A stretch of DNA of 17,723 nucleotides from Lachnoclostridium sp. UBA7215 (GTDB lineage Bacteria > Bacillota > Clostridia > Lachnospirales > Lachnospiraceae): positions 5,800-23,522 of the forward strand of contig DKUB01000021.1 in NCBI GenBank assembly GCA_002490465.1. Reading direction: 5' to 3'. This document shows, piece after piece, positions 1-7,357 of this stretch (position 1 is the first letter of the stretch; every line of letters begins with the position of its first letter). The notes under the pieces are model-generated. The model had not been told where the DNA came from, made no database searches, and was given only the letters and a program-made list of their open reading frames with translations. A program made the position numbers and the translations under genes.

Positions 1-88
1 AAAAGCCACCCTTGTACTTTGGCTAGGTAGATGGGTGGCAATGCTATTCATTCGATGGTCAACCCCCTTGTGGGCGGTTGCTTTTTAT
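1..88 (-). ncRNA. Probable antisense (antitoxin) RNA of a type I toxin-antitoxin locus, cut by the window edge
   Basis: Read leftward, this stretch starts just after a good promoter (separate entry). It ends in a 7-bp hairpin, arms 5-11 and 33-39, followed by a run of T at 4-1 on the minus strand, which is the shape of an intrinsic terminator. The plus strand has its own terminator at 60-86 inside the same interval, so two convergent transcripts would overlap here. I recall this arrangement and this kind of sequence from the 3' ends of Fst/TxpA-like 'putative holin-like toxin' genes in Firmicutes, where the antisense RNA covers the 3' end of the toxin mRNA. The toxin reading frame itself would lie left of base 1 and is not visible, so the assignment is inference. 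Confidence 0.45.
60..86 (+). terminator. Intrinsic terminator of the gene left of the window (probable toxin mRNA)
   Basis: An 8-bp stem with a single bulged C (arms 60-67 and 72-80, loop TTGT) is followed by five T at 82-86. It points rightward and would end a transcript entering from the left edge. It lies inside the proposed antisense RNA, as expected for convergent type I toxin-antitoxin transcripts. Confidence 0.6.
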
Positions 89-94
89 ATTTAT

Positions 95-123
95 AATATA
101 GCATATCTCAGGTTTGATTGCAA
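95..123 (-). promoter_or_regulatory. Leftward promoter for the probable antisense RNA
   Basis: On the minus strand, TTGCAA (118-123) and TATATT (95-100) are separated by exactly 17 bases. Transcription would start near base 88 and run toward base 1. No leftward reading frame follows, which fits a non-coding product. Confidence 0.5.
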
Positions 124-279
124 TAGTTATTTTTCTCGAGTTTCCGCAAAAATGCCCATAACCATTCCCTTTTTCTCAAAACTTATCCACAGATTGAAAA
201 ATAACAGCGTAAAGGCGCATGGAACAGTAAATGTAAACTTTAGTGTCCAAATGGGGAACAATATTTTTCCAGAAACCAC

Positions 280-308
280 TTGACAAATGTTTCCTGCTGC
301 GCTATAGT
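280..308 (+). promoter_or_regulatory. Promoter of the GntR/ABC operon
   Basis: A perfect -35 box TTGACA (280-285), a 17-base spacer and a -10 box TATAGT (303-308) match the housekeeping sigma-A consensus. The predicted start near 315 falls inside the left arm of the 15-bp inverted repeat. A repressor bound there would block initiation or early elongation. Confidence 0.8.
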
Positions 309-311
309 GAG

Positions 312-350
312 TGTATCAAGTGTACCAGTTGAATAGGTACACTTGATACA
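312..350 (+). promoter_or_regulatory. Perfect 15-bp inverted repeat, likely GntR operator
   Basis: The arms at 312-326 and 336-350 are perfect reverse complements with a 9-base spacer. The half-site core is TCAAGTGTACC. The repeat begins 4 bases after the -10 box and ends 28 bases before the GntR start codon. YtrA-subfamily GntR regulators commonly bind inverted repeats in their own promoters, so autoregulation by the next gene is the simplest reading. As RNA it could also form a hairpin, but no T-run follows, so it is not a terminator. Confidence 0.7.
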
Positions 351-377
351 ACAAGCCAAATAGGAAAGGAGGAGGAC

Positions 378-776
378 ATGATACGCTTAGATTTTAGGAG
401 TACTCAGCCAATTTACGAACAAATCATCTCACAGTATAAGTTTCTGACGCTGCAGGGATATTTGAAATCTGGTGATGCCATTCCATCTGTCAGGCGGCTG
501 GCAGTAGATTTGGAAGTCACACCGGGAACAGTGGCAAAGGCATACCGCGAGATGGAGAAACAGGGATTAATCGAGACTCTCCGGGGCAAAGGAACATTTA
601 TTGCCGATATACCGGAAAAATTAAGGGATGAGGGAGTGATTAGACAGGTGAAAGAGGGATTAAAAGAGCGGTGCATGGAGCTCATTTATCAGGGGTTGGA
701 TAAAAATGAAATTATCCATTTGATTGAAGAGATTTTGGATGAATTGCAAGGGGGAAAAAATAATGTTAGAAATTAA
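378..776 (+). CDS. GntR family transcriptional regulator, YtrA-type
   Basis: This 132-residue protein has an N-terminal winged helix-turn-helix of the GntR family (about residues 10-78). The usual core is visible: PIYEQI, then SGDAIPSVRRLA, TVAKAYREME, and the wing GLIETLRGKGTF. Only a ~50-residue helical tail follows, which is typical of the small YtrA subfamily and leaves no ligand-binding FCD or UTRA domain. The start is set by a strong AGGAGG-like site at 365-374. Its 3' end overlaps the ABC ATPase start by 14 bases, implying translational coupling. YtrA-type regulators usually repress their own ABC-transporter operon and are relieved by cell-wall-active compounds or related stress. The inducer here is unknown. 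Confidence 0.93.
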   Translation: MIRLDFRSTQPIYEQIISQYKFLTLQGYLKSGDAIPSVRRLAVDLEVTPGTVAKAYREMEKQGLIETLRGKGTFIADIPEKLRDEGVIRQVKEGLKERCMELIYQGLDKNEIIHLIEEILDELQGGKNNVRN

Positions 777-1674
777 GGGCCTCTGCAAGAGATATCAGGA
801 TTCTGGTGATTTTATTGTGGAGGATATTGATATCTGTGTGCAAAAAGGGACGATTCACGGTCTGATTGGCCACAATGGCTCGGGAAAGACAACGATTATT
901 AAATGTCTGACAGGAATCTACCCGCCGGATGCAGGAACGGTAACGGTAGATGGAGAATCCATTTATGAAAATCCGTCAGTAAAAGAAAAAATTGGTTATG
1001 TGGCAGACAGCAATCAGATGTTTTCCGGCTACCGCATCAATAAACTGCTCTCCTTTTATGAAAATATATACAGCAGTTTTTCCAGGGAAGATTTTTATCG
1101 TTTGAACCGGATCTTTCAGGTGGATATGAATAAGCGGATCAACCAGTTGTCAAAAGGGCAGCAGATGAGAGTGTCCTTTATGCTTAATATGGCACGCAGT
1201 CCGGAAATAATGATTTTGGATGAGCCGACTTCCGGACTGGATGCCATGGCAAAAAAAGATTTACTGGATATTCTTCTGGCGTCAGTGGAGAATAACGACA
1301 TGACGGTGCTGATTTCTTCCCACCATCTGAGTGAGCTGGAAAAAATCTGCGACGACGTTACCATGATACGTGACGGACATATTTATATTCAGGATGAGTT
1401 AGATGAAGTAACAGGTAAAATGGCAAAATATCAGGTGGTTTTTCCGGGCGGTGCGCCGGATGAGCTGTATAAGCGGGGAGATGTCTGTCATATGTCTAAT
1501 GTGGGGAGTGTATATACTGTTATTCTTCCGTCCGAATCGCCGGATTTTGAAGAGCGTATGAGGGAACTGGGGGCAGTTGTTGTCGAACAGATGCCTATGG
1601 GATTAGAGGAAAGTTTTATCTATATGAACAAAGAAGTACATTATGATTTGCAGGGAGGTGGGCAGAGTGAATAA
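763..1674 (+). CDS. ABC transporter ATP-binding protein (YtrB-like)
   Basis: This 303-residue nucleotide-binding subunit supplies ATP hydrolysis to the permease encoded next. Walker A is GHNGSGKTT (residues 36-44), the signature LSKGQQ lies at 129-134, and Walker B ILDEP is followed by SGLD (to residue 160). The H-loop histidine is about residue 187. The Q-loop region reads YVADSNQ rather than the plain YxxQ of many importers. About 80 residues follow the ATPase core, as in exporter-type ABC-2 partners. I chose ATG 763 rather than an in-frame ATG at 724, because AAGGGGG lies just upstream and 724 would sit deep inside the regulator gene. It overlaps the regulator by 14 bases and the permease by 8. 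The transported substrate cannot be told from sequence. Confidence 0.92.
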   Translation: MLEIKGLCKRYQDSGDFIVEDIDICVQKGTIHGLIGHNGSGKTTIIKCLTGIYPPDAGTVTVDGESIYENPSVKEKIGYVADSNQMFSGYRINKLLSFYENIYSSFSREDFYRLNRIFQVDMNKRINQLSKGQQMRVSFMLNMARSPEIMILDEPTSGLDAMAKKDLLDILLASVENNDMTVLISSHHLSELEKICDDVTMIRDGHIYIQDELDEVTGKMAKYQVVFPGGAPDELYKRGDVCHMSNVGSVYTVILPSESPDFEERMRELGAVVVEQMPMGLEESFIYMNKEVHYDLQGGGQSE

Positions 1675-2743
1675 AAAATTGGCACTGTACCGACATGAAA
1701 TGAGGACAATGATTTGGTTCTTTCTGGGAGGGCTTCTTGCAGCACTGTTCTTTTGCGGTACGTTAAATGAATGTTTGAGCTCCAGCTATCTGCCTTATTT
1801 TGCTGAAATCAGCCAGGGCATTAGGAGTGATTCGTCGGAATCATTTACGAGTATGTTATCTTTTTGTATAGAAAACGCAACGGTTGCCGGGATATTTGGT
1901 CTGCTCATCATGAGTGTGATCCAGTTCGGGGATATGCATAAAAGGAAGGCCCAGGAGTACCTGCATTCCCTGCCTTTTACAAAGAGAGAGCGTTTTGTTG
2001 CGAAGGTAGTAATCGGATATGTGGCGCTGGCATTTACGATGATAGTGACGATTGCGGGGACATTGATTGTCCGCGGGAATTACATTGGGATTATCCAGAA
2101 AAAGGCACTTCTCAGCCCATCCTATAAATTGCTTCTTGGAAACGACACTCTCTGGCAGGCTGTGAGCATGCTGCTTGTGATGTGGCTGTCGTTATGTGCG
2201 ATTTATGCTATCATAGTGTTTGTACATGTCATTGTGAACCGGAATATTCTTGCAGGAGTGATATCTTTTGGAATTATAATGACACCCATTTGGATTTTTT
2301 CAATGGTAGAAATGCTTTTGGTTGAATTCGGGTCATCTTCCGTGGAACGCTGGCATAAACACCTTCCTTATTTCGGTGTGCTGGCAGGGCAGGCGAATAC
2401 CCAAATTGACTATCTGGGAGATACAGGTGCTATATTGTATCATGATAATTTCTGGATTCTGACAGCGATATGCGCAGTGATTATTATACTCTGTATTGCT
2501 TTTGCCGTGTTCACGGTTGGAAGGTCCGATTTGTCAAGAGGCGGCATGCTGGTAGAGAAGCGTCCGGCGCGGATATTCTTAAGTGCCGGAATCGGGATTT
2601 GCTTTGGCGCCGGAATCGGGTCCATTGCCAACCTCTGGTTTTTTAATGAAATCAGATGTATACCATATTTTGTTATTTCCGGCATTGCGGCGGTTTTAAT
2701 CTATGCCTTGTGCGGGAAGCTGTTCCATAAAGTGTTTGGATAG
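1667..2743 (+). CDS. ABC-2 type membrane permease
   Basis: This roughly 358-residue polytopic protein shows about eight hydrophobic spans. The first comes right after a basic N-terminus and the last ends near the C-terminus (KLFHKVFG). The motif QEYLHSLPFTKRERFVAKV between spans 2 and 3 is characteristic of ABC-2 permeases paired with YtrB-like ATPases ('LP.sR...' cytoplasmic elbow). The GTG start at 1667 is preferred because GGAGGT (1654-1659) sits at good spacing and it overlaps the ATPase stop by 8 bases. An ATG at 1643 would have a poorer site. Together with the upstream ATPase it should form one exporter or a lipid/drug-responsive complex. The substrate is unknown. Confidence 0.88.
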   Translation: MNKKLALYRHEMRTMIWFFLGGLLAALFFCGTLNECLSSSYLPYFAEISQGIRSDSSESFTSMLSFCIENATVAGIFGLLIMSVIQFGDMHKRKAQEYLHSLPFTKRERFVAKVVIGYVALAFTMIVTIAGTLIVRGNYIGIIQKKALLSPSYKLLLGNDTLWQAVSMLLVMWLSLCAIYAIIVFVHVIVNRNILAGVISFGIIMTPIWIFSMVEMLLVEFGSSSVERWHKHLPYFGVLAGQANTQIDYLGDTGAILYHDNFWILTAICAVIIILCIAFAVFTVGRSDLSRGGMLVEKRPARIFLSAGIGICFGAGIGSIANLWFFNEIRCIPYFVISGIAAVLIYALCGKLFHKVFG

Positions 2744-2758
2744 AAGGGGAGGATGACA

Positions 2759-3832
2759 ATGACAGCAATAAAAAGAATCATGGTGGCTGGCGTACTGTGC
2801 AGCGTCCTTTTTACCGGATGTGGTATGTCCGACAATGCTGCGGATATGGCAAAGGAACTGTCAGTACCAACATTAAATACCAAAAAGGACATTGATGAGA
2901 TGCTGGCCAAAATCCAGTCAGAGGAAACAGTAGAGGAAAACTGGATATTAAATAAAGAAAAACAGCAGAAATTAAAGGCGTTGTATGAGTTTATAAAGGT
3001 AGAAGAAGAAAAGGGTGCTATTGATTCAGATGTGGATGAGAAAGATATTAAGCAGTGGATAGAAACTTCTGATCCGAAGGACGATGTATTTGACGCAATA
3101 GTAGACTGGAATCTGGAAATCGACACAGAGAGTAAGCTGAAATCGTTGTTTCAAAAGCTGGATGAAATCGGATTCTCAGGTGGATATGATATACTATGCA
3201 AAGAAATAGACGAGGGGAAAGAGGAAGTTGAAGAAGGAGAGGATAGGTCATGGTGGCCGGATATCAGTATTACCATAGAAAATGTTAAATTTTATATAAC
3301 CTTTTTCGATTCGCCTTTTGCTACCGTAAATATAGGCATAAACGCAGATGGTATCCGGTATCCTGCCTCCCTGCAGGAAATTTTGGAAAAGAAGTTTCAA
3401 AATGGATTTATCGTGAGTGATATATACACAGGCGGCTATTTGCAGGCGGTTTCTTTTTACTCGGAAGTATTTTTAGAGGGAAGCCCCTACAATAAATCAG
3501 GTATCCTGTACTTAAAAGACGGAAAGGTGGTACAGCTGGATATGTATATTCAGTTGCCGGAGGAGATAGGAGCGCTCCAAAAAGAGGGGAAACTGGAAAG
3601 GAAATTTAATGGAAAGATGAATACTTTCTTCACAGAACAGGAGGCAAAAACGCTGGCAGGACTGCTTGAAATGTTTGGGGTAAATAGTTCTGAGGCTCTG
3701 GAATTTGCCCAAAAGGCAGGAACAGATTCTGACAGCAGGGGGATTATGAATGATGTGAGCTGGCAGTTTAAAGAGAGTGCTTTGCCAAAGCAGTCTTCTT
3801 TTGAAAAAAACTGGCTTCTCCGGATACAGTAA
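2759..3832 (+). CDS. Lipoprotein of unknown function, last gene of the GntR/ABC operon
   Basis: The 357-residue product begins with a short basic segment, a hydrophobic stretch and the lipobox LFTGC (Cys at residue 21), so it should be lipid-anchored on the outer face of the membrane. The mature part is strongly acidic, with a Glu/Asp-rich helix-forming N-terminal half and a mixed alpha/beta C-terminal half (GYLQAVSFYSEVFLEGS region). I do not recognise a family. ATG 2759 is chosen over ATG 2753 because the GGGGAGG at 2747-2752 abuts 2753 directly but is 6 bases from 2759. It starts 15 bases after the permease stop, so it is almost certainly cotranscribed. It may be a sensor or accessory part of the ABC system, which is inference. 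Confidence 0.82.
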   Translation: MTAIKRIMVAGVLCSVLFTGCGMSDNAADMAKELSVPTLNTKKDIDEMLAKIQSEETVEENWILNKEKQQKLKALYEFIKVEEEKGAIDSDVDEKDIKQWIETSDPKDDVFDAIVDWNLEIDTESKLKSLFQKLDEIGFSGGYDILCKEIDEGKEEVEEGEDRSWWPDISITIENVKFYITFFDSPFATVNIGINADGIRYPASLQEILEKKFQNGFIVSDIYTGGYLQAVSFYSEVFLEGSPYNKSGILYLKDGKVVQLDMYIQLPEEIGALQKEGKLERKFNGKMNTFFTEQEAKTLAGLLEMFGVNSSEALEFAQKAGTDSDSRGIMNDVSWQFKESALPKQSSFEKNWLLRIQ

Positions 3833-3838
3833 ATTTAC

Positions 3839-3867
3839 TTGACATTTTCGGTTTTTCATACTATGAT
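3839..3867 (+). promoter_or_regulatory. Promoter of the ileS T-box transcript
   Basis: Consensus TTGACA (3839-3844), a 17-base spacer and TATGAT (3862-3867) lie only 6 bases after the lipoprotein stop codon. Transcription would begin near 3874, just before the conserved start of the T-box leader. Confidence 0.8.
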
Positions 3868-3873
3868 AAAAAA

Positions 3874-4117
3874 ACAAAAACAATGACGGAGACAGTAGCT
3901 TCTGCCAAAGCGCCGCAGTGAGTTCGGGATAGTGGAAACCGGATGTCAGTAGGCAAAAGTGAATATCACTCCTGAGTTGCGATTTTGAACGCAGAGTTCT
4001 GTCAGTAGGAAAAGCCGGAGTCCCCCGTTACCGGGATATATGTGGAAGCATAGACAGACAGGTGGTATAAGTGAAAGCTGTTAGCGGCTCTCATCCTAGT
4101 TTGGATGAGGGCCTTTT
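3874..4117 (+). ncRNA. Isoleucine T-box riboswitch leader
   Basis: The leader shows the T-box landmarks in order. The distal stem I block lies around 3916-3942 (CAGTGAGTTCGGGATAGTGG). The specifier loop has GAATATCAC with the isoleucine codon ATC at 3965-3967, followed by the conserved CTGAGTTGC. The T-box bulge AGGTGGTATA is at 4060-4069 and the terminator hairpin at 4086-4117. The bulge UGGU would pair with the ACCA end of tRNA-Ile: the variable U at 4066 matches discriminator A73. Uncharged tRNA-Ile is expected to stabilise the antiterminator and let transcription enter ileS. Codon, gene downstream and discriminator base all agree, so the specificity is firm. Confidence 0.95.
4086..4117 (+). 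terminator. Regulated terminator of the T-box leader
   Basis: An 11-bp stem (4086-4096 with 4103-4113, one G-U pair, loop TAGTTT) is followed by TTTT. The 5' arm contains the CATCCT segment that can instead pair with the T-box AGG to form the antiterminator. Confidence 0.88.
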
Positions 4118-4128
4118 CTGTCTATAAT
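4101..4128 (+). promoter_or_regulatory. Candidate secondary ileS promoter behind the T-box terminator
   Basis: A perfect -10 box TATAAT (4123-4128) lies right after the terminator T-run, with a weak -35 TTGGAT (4101-4106) 16 bases upstream inside the terminator stem. Transcripts from it would start near 4135, keep the ileS ribosome binding site and escape T-box control. It is a prediction from two hexamers only. Confidence 0.35.
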
Positions 4129-4169
4129 ATTATTTTCAATTTGGATGAAATGGAGGTAAGTGTTGGGAT

Positions 4170-7100
4170 ATGTATAAGAAAGTATCAAATGATATGAATT
4201 TTGCCAGCCGTGAAAAAGAAATCGAACAGTTCTGGCAGGAGCATGATATTTTCCAAAAAAGCATCGAGCTGCGCAAAGACAGCCCGACGTATATGTTTTA
4301 TGACGGGCCGCCGACAGCAAATGGAAAGCCTCATATAGGCCATGTGCTCACCCGGGTAATCAAAGACATGATTCCCCGTTACCGCACAATGAAGGGGTAT
4401 CGGGTCCCCCGCAAGGCAGGATGGGATACTCATGGCCTTCCGGTAGAGTTGGAAGTGGAAAAACTTCTCGGCCTGGACGGTAAAGAGCAAATTGAGGAGT
4501 ACGGTATTGAGCCCTTTGTAAAAAAATGTAAAGAGTCCGTATGGGAATATAAAGGAATGTGGGAAGATTTTTCCGATACGGTAGGATTTTGGGCAGACAT
4601 GGAAAACCCTTACGTCACATATGATGATGATTATATCGAGTCAGAATGGTGGGCGCTGAAAGAAATCTGGGATAAAAAGCTTTTATATAAAGGTTTTAAA
4701 GTTGTTCCTTACTGTCCGCGCTGTGGCACACCTCTGTCTGCGCAGGAAGTGGCGCAGGGATATAAGACTGTGAAGGAACGCTCTGCGATTGCCCGTTTTA
4801 AGGCAGAGGGGGAAGACGCTTATTTCCTTGTATGGACCACTACTCCATGGACACTGCCGAGCAACGTGGCGCTCTGTGTAAATCCAAACGACACGTACTG
4901 CAAAGTGAAGGCGGCAGATGGGTATACTTATTATCTGGCAGAGCAGTTATTGGATGCTGTCCTTGGAAAGCTGGCAGAGAATGAAGGGGACAGTGCGTAT
5001 GAGATTCTTGAACGGTTCTCAGGTAAAGAGCTGGAAAACAAAAAATACGAGCCGCTGTTTGAGTGTGCAAAAGAATGTGCAGACAGGCAGAAAAAAGGTG
5101 GATTCTTTGTAACCTGTGATACGTATGTCACAATGACAGACGGTACCGGAATTGTTCATATTGCTCCTGCGTTCGGTGAAGATGATGCCAATGTCGGGCG
5201 CAATTATGACCTTCCTTTTGTACAGTTTGTCAACGGTAAGGGTGAGATGACAGAGGATACCCCGTTTGCGGGACTTTTTGTCAAGGATGCAGACATGGAG
5301 GTAATCAAAAATCTGGACTCCAGGGGACTGCTTTATGATGCTCCCAAATTTGAACATGAGTATCCGCATTGCTGGCGCTGCGATAAACCGCTGATATATT
5401 ATGCGCGCGAATCCTGGTATATCCGTGAGACGGAAATCCGTGATGAACTGATGAAAAACAACGATACCGTCAACTGGATTCCGGAATCCATTGGAAAGGG
5501 ACGTTTTGGAAACTGGCTGGAAAACATCCAGGATTGGGCGATTTCCCGAAACCGTTATTGGGGAACTCCGCTGAATATATGGGAGTGTGAGTGCGGACAT
5601 CAGGAGTGTATCGGAAGCAGGGAAGAGCTTGCGGAGCGCTCTGGTAATCCGAAAGCGGCAGAAGTGGAGCTGCACCGCCCGTATATTGATGAAATCACAT
5701 TTACCTGTCCGGACTGCGGCAAGCAGATGAAGAGGGTTCCGGAAGTAGTAGACTGCTGGTTTGATTCCGGTGCCATGCCGTTTGCGCAGTATCATTATCC
5801 GTTTGAAAATAAAGAACTGTTTGAATCGCAGTTCCCGGCACAGTTTATTTCCGAAGCCGTAGACCAGACGCGGGGCTGGTTCCATTCACTGATGGCAGAG
5901 TCTACGCTTTTGTTCCACAAAGCCCCTTATGAGAATGTCATTGTTCTCGGCCATGTCCAGGATGAGAACGGGCAGAAGATGAGTAAATCAAAGGGGAATG
6001 CGGTAGATCCGTTTGAGGCGCTTGCCCAGTATGGTGCAGACGCCATACGCTGGTATTTCTATGTCAACAGTGCACCGTGGCTGCCGAACCGTTTTCACGG
6101 AAAAGCCGTTACAGAGGGACAGCGCAAATTTATGAGTACGCTCTGGAATACGTATGCGTTTTATGTGCTTTATGCCGAAATCGATTCCTTTAATCCGACG
6201 GAGTATACGCTGGATTATAACAGCCTGTCGGTTATGGATAAATGGCTTCTTTCCCGCCTGAGTACAACAGTTCAGGCAGTTGACGAAAATCTGGATAATT
6301 ACCGGATTCCGGAGACTGCAAGGGCGCTGCAGGCCTTTGTAGACGATATGAGTAACTGGTATGTCCGCCGCTGCCGGGAACGTTTTTGGGCAAAAGGGAT
6401 GGAGCAGGACAAGATAAATGCCTATATGACACTGTACACGGCACTCGTAACAATCAGCAAAGCAGCAGCGCCAATGATTCCGTTTATGACAGAGAGCATC
6501 TATCAGAATCTTGTGTGTACTTTGGATTCAGAGGCGCCGGAAAGCATCCATCTCTGTGACTTCCCTCTTGTAAAAGAGGAGTGGATAGACGGGGAGCTGG
6601 AAAGCCAGATGGAACAGCTTCTGAATATCGTTGTGCTTGGTCGCGCCTGCCGGAACATGGCAAATATCAAAAACAGGCAGCCGATTGGCAGGCTGTATGT
6701 AAAAGCGGAGAGTGAGCTTTCGGATTTCTTCAAGGATATTCTTGCCGAGGAATTAAACGTCAAGGAATGTATTTTTACTGATGAGGTAAAAGATTTTACA
6801 TCCTATAACTTTAAGCCGCAGCTCCGCACACTCGGGAAGCGCTTTGGCAGTCGTATCAACGCCTTGAAAGAGGTCCTTGGCGGTCTGGACGGCAGTAAGG
6901 CGATGGAACAGCTGAAAGCGGATGGGAAACTCACCGTTGTCCTTGATGGACAGGATGAGGTTCTCGCAGAGGAAGACCTTCTGATAGAATCTGCACAGAA
7001 AGAGGGCTATGTCAGTGAATCAGACAAAGGCATCACGGTTGTATTGGATACTGTCCTGACGCCGGAACTCATAGAGGAGGGATTTGTCCGTGAAATAATC

Positions 7101-7331
7101 AGCAAAATCCAGACAATGCGTAAGGATGCAGATTTCAAGGTGACAGACCACATCCGCATCTATCAGAACAGCAATGAAAAAATCCGGCAGATTATGACTG
7201 ACAATGCAGAGTGGATTAAAAAGGAAGTGCTGGCAGATGAGATTTTCATTGGTGAAATGAAAGGTCATACAGCAGAGTGGATGATTAATGGTGAAGCCGC
7301 TATCTTTGGCGTTACAAAGGTAACTATCTAA
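4170..7331 (+). CDS. ileS: Isoleucyl-tRNA synthetase, clade 2 type
   Basis: This 1053-residue class I synthetase charges tRNA-Ile in the cytoplasm. The ATP-binding motif HIGH is at residues 55-58 within GPPTANGKPHIGH, and KMSKS is at 603-607. The CP1 editing domain has WTTTPWTLPSN, and the tryptophan-rich catalytic core (WDTHGLPVE) is intact. Metal-binding-type cysteine pairs occur at CPRCG (near 182), CWRC, CECGHQEC and CPDCG. The GPPTANGxPHxGH and KAGWDTHGLPVE wording and the length match the clade-2 enzymes of eukaryotes, many clostridia and MupA, rather than the E. coli-like clade 1. ATG 4170 has TGGAGGT about 12 bases upstream, a slightly long spacing, but no better in-frame start exists. 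It is preceded by an isoleucine T-box and followed closely by glgP. Confidence 0.98.
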   Translation: MYKKVSNDMNFASREKEIEQFWQEHDIFQKSIELRKDSPTYMFYDGPPTANGKPHIGHVLTRVIKDMIPRYRTMKGYRVPRKAGWDTHGLPVELEVEKLLGLDGKEQIEEYGIEPFVKKCKESVWEYKGMWEDFSDTVGFWADMENPYVTYDDDYIESEWWALKEIWDKKLLYKGFKVVPYCPRCGTPLSAQEVAQGYKTVKERSAIARFKAEGEDAYFLVWTTTPWTLPSNVALCVNPNDTYCKVKAADGYTYYLAEQLLDAVLGKLAENEGDSAYEILERFSGKELENKKYEPLFECAKECADRQKKGGFFVTCDTYVTMTDGTGIVHIAPAFGEDDANVGRNYDLPFVQFVNGKGEMTEDTPFAGLFVKDADMEVIKNLDSRGLLYDAPKFEHEYPHCWRCDKPLIYYARESWYIRETEIRDELMKNNDTVNWIPESIGKGRFGNWLENIQDWAISRNRYWGTPLNIWECECGHQECIGSREELAERSGNPKAAEVELHRPYIDEITFTCPDCGKQMKRVPEVVDCWFDSGAMPFAQYHYPFENKELFESQFPAQFISEAVDQTRGWFHSLMAESTLLFHKAPYENVIVLGHVQDENGQKMSKSKGNAVDPFEALAQYGADAIRWYFYVNSAPWLPNRFHGKAVTEGQRKFMSTLWNTYAFYVLYAEIDSFNPTEYTLDYNSLSVMDKWLLSRLSTTVQAVDENLDNYRIPETARALQAFVDDMSNWYVRRCRERFWAKGMEQDKINAYMTLYTALVTISKAAAPMIPFMTESIYQNLVCTLDSEAPESIHLCDFPLVKEEWIDGELESQMEQLLNIVVLGRACRNMANIKNRQPIGRLYVKAESELSDFFKDILAEELNVKECIFTDEVKDFTSYNFKPQLRTLGKRFGSRINALKEVLGGLDGSKAMEQLKADGKLTVVLDGQDEVLAEEDLLIESAQKEGYVSESDKGITVVLDTVLTPELIEEGFVREIISKIQTMRKDADFKVTDHIRIYQNSNEKIRQIMTDNAEWIKKEVLADEIFIGEMKGHTAEWMINGEAAIFGVTKVTI

Positions 7332-7357
7332 AACATTAAACAGGAATGGAGGATATT

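Noticed and set aside
35..283. 82-codon rightward open frame near the left edge
   Set aside because: It has no ribosome binding site, runs through a terminator and ends just after the -35 box of the GntR promoter. Its composition is not protein-like, and the region is better explained by overlapping toxin/antitoxin RNAs.
5019..5885. 288-codon leftward open frame inside ileS
   Set aside because: It lies wholly antisense to the conserved catalytic and editing parts of ileS, has no ribosome binding site and resembles no family. It is a shadow of biased codon use.
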